Shown here one piece after another: positions 59,112 through 64,000 of a stretch of DNA of 64,000 nucleotides. The stretch is from positions 1 to 64,000 of the forward strand of contig NZ_JACOPP010000016.1 in the NCBI RefSeq assembly GCF_014287895.1, read 5' to 3'. Every line of letters begins with the position of its first letter. Position 1 is the first letter of the stretch. Made by a program: the position numbers and the translations under genes. The notes under the pieces are model-generated. The model did not search any database and had not been told where the DNA came from. It was given only the letters and a program-made list of their open reading frames with translations. Source of the stretch: Lawsonibacter hominis (lineage in GTDB: Bacteria > Bacillota > Clostridia > Oscillospirales > Oscillospiraceae).

Positions 59112-59702
59112 CTAGACTTCGGGCAGAAAGCCGCTCAAAAAATTCGGAAGTACGGAGGCGGCATAGTCCCGCAGGGAGTATTCCCCGCCGCACAGGCACC
59201 AGTCGTACATCAGGGCGCGCTCACACAGGGCGTAGAGCTTTACCATTTCGTTGACGCTGCGGCGTGTGGAGAGCTCTCCCCTGGCCTGGCCGTCGGCGAT
59301 GATGCGCCGCAGCAGGCGGTAATAGGTGCGCTTATGGTCCAGCAGATGCTTTTCCCCGCTGGTGACCAGCTGAGTGGACAGCAGACGGGCCAGAAGTTCC
59401 ATGGACACGCTGTTTTCGATCATGGAAAACAGCTCCGCATTCAGGAAGAGCAGCTGCTCCAGAGCGGGCATGGAGGGGTCCATGGCCGCCCGCAGGGTCT
59501 CGTACTTCTCGTCAAACAGGTCGCTCAGCGTGCTCAGAAGGGCGTCCTTGCCGTCAAAGTAGTGGTAAAAGGAGCCCTTGGAGGTGTGGGAGAGCTCGAT
59601 GATCTCTTCTACCGTAGTATGCTCGTAGCCCTGCTCATAAAACAACTGCCATGCCGCCCCTACGATCCTGCCCCGGGTGTTGCGGGCGTTCCGTTTTGCC
59701 AT
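59112..59702 (-). CDS. TetR/AcrR-family regulator
   Basis: 196 residues. N-terminal helix-turn-helix (about 8-55): RGRIVGAAWQLFYEQGYEHTT, then TSKGSFYHYFDGKDALL, the TetR hallmark. The C-terminal ligand/dimer domain is helical with several aromatic residues and cysteines (LCERALMYDWCLCGG). It lies just upstream of putP on the same strand and probably binds the palindrome at 59024-59051. Confidence 0.9.
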   Translation of the reverse strand: MAKRNARNTRGRIVGAAWQLFYEQGYEHTTVEEIIELSHTSKGSFYHYFDGKDALLSTLSDLFDEKYETLRAAMDPSMPALEQLLFLNAELFSMIENSVSMELLARLLSTQLVTSGEKHLLDHKRTYYRLLRRIIADGQARGELSTRRSVNEMVKLYALCERALMYDWCLCGGEYSLRDYAASVLPNFLSGFLPEV

Positions 59703-59777
59703 ATCAGGCGCCTCCTTCCGCTGGATGCGGCTGGCGCCGCGCGCATCGGCCGCAAAACCATGGGTTCCATGGCCATT

Positions 59778-59806
59778 ATTATAGCGTGTTTTGGGCCGCA
59801 GGGCAA
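59778..59806 (-). promoter_or_regulatory. SigA-type promoter for the TetR gene
   Basis: Minus strand: TTGCCC (59806-59801), 17-bp spacer, TATAAT (59783-59778). Just downstream is CCATGG-GTT-CCATGG (59758-59772), a possible second operator for autoregulation. Confidence 0.6.
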
Positions 59807-59918
59807 TGGGGGAGGATGGGCCCGGGGCGAAGCGAAAAAAAGAGACGGCGTTTTGTACAACTTAGACGAATGAAAATTTGGTGAAATGCTAAAATTATGG
59901 AAAGTGCGCAAAATCCGC

Positions 59919-59947
59919 TTGCATTTTTGAAGAAAGGGGAGTAGCAT
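59919..59947 (+). promoter_or_regulatory. SigA-type promoter for the sugar ABC transporter
   Basis: TTGCAT (59919-59924), 17-bp spacer, TAGCAT (59942-59947). A LacI-type operator begins 11 bases after the -10 box, where repressor would block initiation. Confidence 0.6.
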
Positions 59948-59958
59948 AGAAACGCAGA

Positions 59959-59991
59959 GGTTGGAAACGTTTCCATGAAACGTTTCCAACC
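59959..59991. promoter_or_regulatory. double LacI-type operator
   Basis: GGTTGGAAACGTTTC-CAT-GAAACGTTTCCAACC is a perfect 15-bp inverted repeat made of two overlapping AAACGTTT core palindromes. That core (AACGTT) is typical of LacI/GalR family sites. The LacI-type gene at the end of this cluster is the likely regulator; a CcpA-type cre role is an alternative. Confidence 0.8.
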
Positions 59992-60025
59992 ATCCGCAAC
60001 CATACTGAACAGGAGGAATATCAGA

Positions 60026-61366
60026 ATGAAAAAGCGACTGTTTGCTCTTGCACTTTCCGGCGCAATGCTCATTGGCCTGCTGGCCGGATGCGGCGGAGGG
60101 GGGACCTCCGGCACCCCTGCGCCCGGCACCGCCGCGCCGGAGACCGGCGCTCCCGAGACCACAGCCCCCGCTGCGGACGGCTCCGTCTATTACCTGAACT
60201 TCAAGCCCGAGCAGGATGAGCAGTGGCAGGCCCTGGCCGAAGCCTACACCGCCGAGACCGGCGTGCCCGTCACCGTGGTCACCGCGGCGTCCGGTCAATA
60301 CGAGACCCAACTGATGGCTGAGATGGGCAAGAGCGAGGCTCCCACGCTCTTCCAGGTCAACGGCCCCGTGGGGCTGGCCAACTGGAAGGATTACTGCTAT
60401 GACCTGTCCGGCTCCGCCCTGTACGGCGAGCTGACCAGCGACGACTTCGCCCTGAAGGACGCAGACGCGGTCTACGGCATCGCCTATGTCATCGAGACCT
60501 ACGGCATCATCGTCAACAAGGCGCTGCTGGAGCAGGCCGGCCACTCCATGGACGAGATCACCGACTTCGCCGCGCTGAAGGCCGTGGCGGAAGATATCAC
60601 CGCCCGCAAGGACGAGCTGGGCTTCTCCGCGTTCACCTCCGCCGGTATGGACGGCTCCTCCGACTGGCGCTTCAAGACCCATCTGGCCAACCTGCCCATC
60701 TACTATGAGTACGAGGCCGAGGGCGTGCACGCCGACGCCATCAACGGCACCTATCTGGACAACTACCGCGCCATCTGGGACCTGTACATCAACAACGCCA
60801 CCTGCGCTCCCGCCGAGCTCTCCGCCAAGACCGGCGACGACGCGGTCGCGGAGTTCGTGAACGGCCAGGCCGTGTTCTATCAGAACGGCACCTGGGCTTA
60901 CGGCGACGTATCCTCCCTGGGCGACGAGAACCTGGATATGCTGCCCATCTACATCGGCGTGGACGGCGAGGAGAACCAGGGCCTGTGCACCGGCTCTGAG
61001 AACTACTGGTGCGTCAACAGCCAGGCCGACCCCGCCGACATCCAGGCGACCCTGGACTTCCTGTACTGGGTCGTCACCTCTGAGACCGGCACCACTTCCC
61101 TGGCCGACGACATGGGCTTTGTCTGCCCCTTCCGGTCCGCCAAGCCCTCCACCAATTACCTGGTCGGGATCGCGGACCAGTACATCGCCGCCGGCAAGAA
61201 GTCCGTGGACTGGTGCTTCCCCACCATGCCCTCTGAGGAGTGGAAGAACGGCGTGGGCTCCGCCCTTACCGCTTACGCCGCCGACCAGACCGACGCCAAT
61301 TGGGACGGCGTGGTCTCCGCCTTTGTGGACGGCTGGGCCACTGAATATCAGCTCAGCCAGGGCTGA
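60026..61366 (+). CDS. sugar ABC transporter substrate-binding lipoprotein
   Basis: 446 residues. A lipoprotein signal ends in LIGLLAGCGGGG with the lipid-attached cysteine at about 22, followed by a Pro/Thr/Ala linker. The rest is a family 1 (MalE-like) periplasmic binding fold: VYYLNFKPEQDEQWQALAEAY, VTVVTAASGQYETQLMAEM and NGQAVFYQNGTWAYGDV are typical. It captures a sugar outside the cell for the two permeases downstream. A hairpin after the gene may keep its level higher than that of the permeases. The ATPase is not in the window and may be shared. Confidence 0.93.
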   Translation: MKKRLFALALSGAMLIGLLAGCGGGGTSGTPAPGTAAPETGAPETTAPAADGSVYYLNFKPEQDEQWQALAEAYTAETGVPVTVVTAASGQYETQLMAEMGKSEAPTLFQVNGPVGLANWKDYCYDLSGSALYGELTSDDFALKDADAVYGIAYVIETYGIIVNKALLEQAGHSMDEITDFAALKAVAEDITARKDELGFSAFTSAGMDGSSDWRFKTHLANLPIYYEYEAEGVHADAINGTYLDNYRAIWDLYINNATCAPAELSAKTGDDAVAEFVNGQAVFYQNGTWAYGDVSSLGDENLDMLPIYIGVDGEENQGLCTGSENYWCVNSQADPADIQATLDFLYWVVTSETGTTSLADDMGFVCPFRSAKPSTNYLVGIADQYIAAGKKSVDWCFPTMPSEEWKNGVGSALTAYAADQTDANWDGVVSAFVDGWATEYQLSQG

Positions 61367-61379
61367 GGCTGTTACCGCC

Positions 61380-61411
61380 GGAAAAGGGGGAGCGTTGGCT
61401 CCCCCTTTTCC
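61380..61411 (+). terminator. attenuating hairpin between binding protein and permeases
   Basis: GGAAAAGGGGGAGC (61380-61393) pairs perfectly with 61398-61411 around GTTG. It is inside the operon, so it probably stabilises or partly ends transcripts, giving more binding protein than permease. Confidence 0.7.
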
Positions 61412-61539
61412 AAACCCGGCGGCTTTCGATGAGGGCGCGGCCGAACGCGCCTTTATCCAAGGCTACCGGAGCTGCGGACCCGGCTTTGCCGGCGTACGGC
61501 ATACCGGGCCCGACCCGAGAAAAGGAGGGAACACCCACC

Positions 61540-62391
61540 ATGGAAAAAGCGCTCAAACGGTATTTCCCCATCTTCGTCCTGCCTACCCTGGCGGCCTTTA
61601 TCATCGGCTTTCTCATCCCCTTTGTCCAGGGGCTCTATCTGTCCTTCTGCAGGTTCACCACGGTGGGCAATGCGCAGGTGGTGGGCATCGGCAATTATTT
61701 GAAGGCCTTTGCGGACAGCACCTTCACCTACTCCTTCTGGTTCACCGTCCTCTTTGCCGCGGTGAGCACCGTGGTGATCAACGTGCTGGCCTTTCTGGTG
61801 GCCCTGCTGCTGACCCGGGCCATCAAGGGCACCAATGTGTTTCGCACCATCTTTTTCATGCCCAACCTCATCGGCGGCATTGTGCTGGGCTACATCTGGC
61901 AGATCCTGATCAACTGCGTGCTCTCCCTGGCGGGCAAGCCCCTGCTGGCCCTGAATACCGCAGCCGGGTACTGGGGGCTGATCATCCTTATGGCCTGGCA
62001 GCAGATCGGCTATATGATGATCATCTATATCGCGGGCCTCCAGTCCGTGCCCGGCGACCTGCTGGAGGCCGCCCAGATCGACGGGGCCACCTCCTGGCAG
62101 ACGCTATGGAAGATCAAGATCCCCATGGTCATGTCCTCCATCACCATCTGCGTGTTTTTGACCCTGACCAATTCCTTTAAGCTCTTTGACCAGAACCTGG
62201 CCCTTACCAAGGGCGAGCCCAGCCACACCACCGAGATGCTGGCCTACAATATCTACAACACCTTTTACGCCCGCTCCGGGCCCCAGTGGAAGGGCATCGG
62301 ACAGGCCAAAGCGGTTATCTTCTTCGTGCTGGTGGTGGCCATCGGCCTCATCCAGCTGCGGGCTACCCGCTCCCGGGAGGTGCAGCAGTGA
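61540..62391 (+). CDS. sugar ABC transporter permease (MalF-type)
   Basis: 283 residues with six predicted helices, starting KRYFPIFVLPTLAAFIIGFL. The EAA loop that contacts the ATPase is LEAAQIDGATSWQTLWKIKIPM (about 209-230, shown in two parts by EAAQIDGA and KIKIP). First of a permease pair. GGAGG nine bases upstream of the ATG. Confidence 0.92.
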   Translation: MEKALKRYFPIFVLPTLAAFIIGFLIPFVQGLYLSFCRFTTVGNAQVVGIGNYLKAFADSTFTYSFWFTVLFAAVSTVVINVLAFLVALLLTRAIKGTNVFRTIFFMPNLIGGIVLGYIWQILINCVLSLAGKPLLALNTAAGYWGLIILMAWQQIGYMMIIYIAGLQSVPGDLLEAAQIDGATSWQTLWKIKIPMVMSSITICVFLTLTNSFKLFDQNLALTKGEPSHTTEMLAYNIYNTFYARSGPQWKGIGQAKAVIFFVLVVAIGLIQLRATRSREVQQ

Positions 62392-63239
62392 TGAAAAGCA
62401 AACGCCGCTCTTTTGCCAACAGCCCATTCTGGACGGCGCTGATGACCGTCGTGTGCGTGATCTATCTGTACCCCATCTTTATGGTCTTTATGAATTCGCT
62501 GAAGGTGGAGACCGCCATCACCACCTCGGGGGCCTTTACCCTGCCCACCGCGGACACCTTCGCGGGCCTGAGCAACTATGCAAACGCCATCGGCGCCAAG
62601 GGCTTTCTGGTCTCCTTCGGGTACACCGCCTTTATCACCGTGTCCTCGGTGGTGCTCATTCTGATCTGCTGCTCCATGTGCGCCTGGTACATCACGCGGG
62701 TCAACTCCGCGGCCTCCAAGGTCATGTACTATCTGTGCGTGTTCTCTATGGTGGTCCCCTTTCAGATGGTCATGTTCACCCTCTCCTCCCTGGCGGATAA
62801 GCTCAGGCTCAACACGCCCTGGAACATCTGCATCATCTATCTGGGCTTCGGCGCGGGGCTGGCGGTGTTTATGTTCACCGGGTTTATGAAGACCATCCCC
62901 GTTGAGATCGAAGAGGCCGCCATGATCGACGGCTGCAATCCCATCCAGACCTATTTCAAGGTGGTTTTCCCCATCCTGCGCCCCACCATGGTATCCGTGG
63001 GCATTCTGGAGGCCATGTGGGTGTGGAACGACTATCTGCTGCCCACGCTGGTGCTGGACATTAAGAAGTACCGCACCATCTCCATGCTGATCCAGTACTT
63101 CCGGGGCAGCTACGGCCGGGTGGAGATGGGGCCCATGATGGCCTGCATCATGCTGACCATCTTCCCCATCGTGGTAGTCTATCTGCTGGGACAAAAGCAC
63201 ATCATCAAGGGCGTGGTGGCCGGAGCGGTCAAGGGCTGA
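62391..63239 (+). CDS. sugar ABC transporter permease (MalG-type)
   Basis: 282 residues with six helices. N-terminus NSPFWTALMTVVCVIYLYPI, EAA loop EEAAMIDGCNPIQTYFKVVFP (about 182-202). Its ATG shares one base with the stop of the previous gene (TGATG), so the two are translationally coupled and probably form the heterodimeric channel. Confidence 0.92.
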   Translation: MKSKRRSFANSPFWTALMTVVCVIYLYPIFMVFMNSLKVETAITTSGAFTLPTADTFAGLSNYANAIGAKGFLVSFGYTAFITVSSVVLILICCSMCAWYITRVNSAASKVMYYLCVFSMVVPFQMVMFTLSSLADKLRLNTPWNICIIYLGFGAGLAVFMFTGFMKTIPVEIEEAAMIDGCNPIQTYFKVVFPILRPTMVSVGILEAMWVWNDYLLPTLVLDIKKYRTISMLIQYFRGSYGRVEMGPMMACIMLTIFPIVVVYLLGQKHIIKGVVAGAVKG

Positions 63240-63271
63240 GCGTGCCCGGAAGCAGTATGGAGGTGAAGGGG

Positions 63272-64000
63272 ATGACCATCAAAGATATCGCTCAGCTGTC
63301 CGGCTACGCCGTGGGGACCGTATCGCGGGTGCTCAACGACCGCCCCAATGTGTCCGACGCGGCGCGGCAGCGGGTGCTGGCGGTGGTGGAGGAGCACCAC
63401 TTCAAACGCAACAGCAATGCCAAGCACCTCAAGCAGCAGTCCAGCAGCGGCGTGGCCATCATTATCAAGGGTTCCCGGAATATGCTCTTTGCCGACATCG
63501 TGGAGCATATCCAGGCTCTGCTGCGGGACAGCGGGTACCCGAGTACCGTCTATTATCTGGACGAGGACCACGACGAGGTGGAGCAGGCCCGCCAGGTCTG
63601 CCGCGAGCGCCGGCCCCAGGGCATCTTGTTTCTGGGGTCCAATCTGGAGCTGTTCCGCGCTGCCTTCCAGCCCGTCCGCGTGCCCTGCGTGCTGGTGACC
63701 AACTCGGCTGCCGGCCTGGGCTTTGCCAACCTGTCCAGCGTCAGCACCGACGACGCCAGAGCGGCCCGGGAGGCGGTGGAGCGGCTGATGGCGCTGGGAC
63801 ATCGGAAGATCGGCATCATCGGCGGGTGCATGGAGGCGTCCAACACTGCGTATACCCGCTTTCTCGGCGTGCAGCAGGCGTTTGCGGAGCACGGCCTTGC
63901 CTTTGACGCGGAGCGCCAGTATGAGATCAGCCGCTTTGCCATGTCCAGCGGCTATGAGGCCATGGGGCATCTGCTGGACCGGATGCCGGAGCTCACCGCC
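63272..64000 (+). CDS. LacI-family regulator, runs off the window
   Basis: 243 codons visible, 3' end outside. The N-terminal helix-turn-helix MTIKDIAQLSGYAVGTVSRVLN and hinge region (about 1-60) are followed by the periplasmic-binding-like effector domain (GVAIIIKGSRNMLFADIVE, PQGILFLGSN, GHRKIGIIGG). GGAGGTGAA eight bases before ATG 63272; an ATG 15 bases earlier is possible. Last of the visible sugar transporter cluster; likely binds the AAACGTTT operators at 59959-59991. Confidence 0.92.
   Translation, partial: MTIKDIAQLSGYAVGTVSRVLNDRPNVSDAARQRVLAVVEEHHFKRNSNAKHLKQQSSSGVAIIIKGSRNMLFADIVEHIQALLRDSGYPSTVYYLDEDHDEVEQARQVCRERRPQGILFLGSNLELFRAAFQPVRVPCVLVTNSAAGLGFANLSSVSTDDARAAREAVERLMALGHRKIGIIGGCMEASNTAYTRFLGVQQAFAEHGLAFDAERQYEISRFAMSSGYEAMGHLLDRMPELTA

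Overview
The window comes from a GC-rich, endospore-forming anaerobic Firmicute, most likely a gut Clostridium of the Oscillospiraceae type (Flavonifractor/Lawsonibacter/Intestinimonas-like; inferred from gene content and base composition only). Supporting signs are an alpha/beta-type spore protein gene, dipicolinate synthase genes (dpaA, dpaB), a NuoE/NuoF/GltD-NuoG-like soluble flavin/Fe-S complex of the Sporomusa transhydrogenase (Stn) type, and fermentative acyl-CoA to ATP genes (PduL-type phosphotransacylase plus butyrate kinase).

Main observation: two late-sporulation genes are each cut in two by a separate integrated element, and each element has a large serine recombinase gene next to its left junction. 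Element 1 (about 6109-28631, 22.5 kb) splits a 67-codon SASP gene: the C-terminal half is at 5989-6108 and the N-terminal half at 28630-28715, and they rejoin exactly in frame across a TC (GA on the minus strand) core. Element 2 (about 45130-55037, 9.9 kb) splits dpaA: the N-terminal half is at 44743-45145 and the C-terminal half at 55038-55523, with a 16-bp direct repeat at the junctions and an exact in-frame rejoin just upstream of dpaB. In both cases the element ends, once joined, give an attP-like site with inverted arms centred on the crossover. The layout resembles the skin, SPbeta and vfbin elements that are excised during sporulation.

Layout: 1-5.8 kb, minus-strand housekeeping genes (DUF3795 protein, signal peptidase I, YhaN/YhaO-like ATPase and nuclease, YmdB). 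6.1-28.6 kb, element 1: serine recombinase, TnpW-like protein, tyrosine recombinase, DUF4143 ATPase, a decayed IS200-type transposase, then a sigma-54-controlled catabolic island. The island has two mirror-image operons that diverge from 19.4-19.7 kb. Leftwards they encode M24-A, M24-B, a 3-TM protein and a GntP-like permease. Rightwards they encode M24-A, M24-B, thiolase, carnitine-dehydrogenase-like enzyme, BKACE, PduL, butyrate kinase and a GntP-like permease. Perfect -24/-12 promoters, tandem activator sites and a dedicated sigma-54 activator gene are present. 28.7-44.7 kb, chromosomal backbone: the Stn-like complex, aromatic-acid-exporter-like protein, pyrophosphatase, UDP-galactopyranose mutase, glycosyltransferase, XRE regulator, phosphoesterase, nicotinate phosphoribosyltransferase, a broken isochorismatase, acetyltransferase, TIGR04255 protein and aldose epimerase. 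45.1-55.0 kb, element 2: serine recombinase, sigma-54 activator, a sigma-54 promoter, dapF, L,D-transpeptidase-like protein, DAACS symporter, lysA and a MalY/PatB C-S lyase. 55.0-64 kb: dpaA C-half, dpaB, nucleotidyltransferase, PutP with a TetR-type regulator, and a LacI-controlled sugar ABC transporter that runs off the window.

How the parts may work together: the element 1 island looks like one pathway. Permeases import a small polar acid, creatinase-like M24 proteins release a 3-hydroxy acid, the dehydrogenase oxidises it to a 3-keto acid, BKACE cleaves that with acetyl-CoA to acetoacetate plus an acyl-CoA, and PduL with butyrate kinase turn an acyl-CoA into ATP. The substrate cannot be read from the sequence; a carnitine-like compound is the best guess. 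No rRNA, tRNA or CRISPR array was seen.
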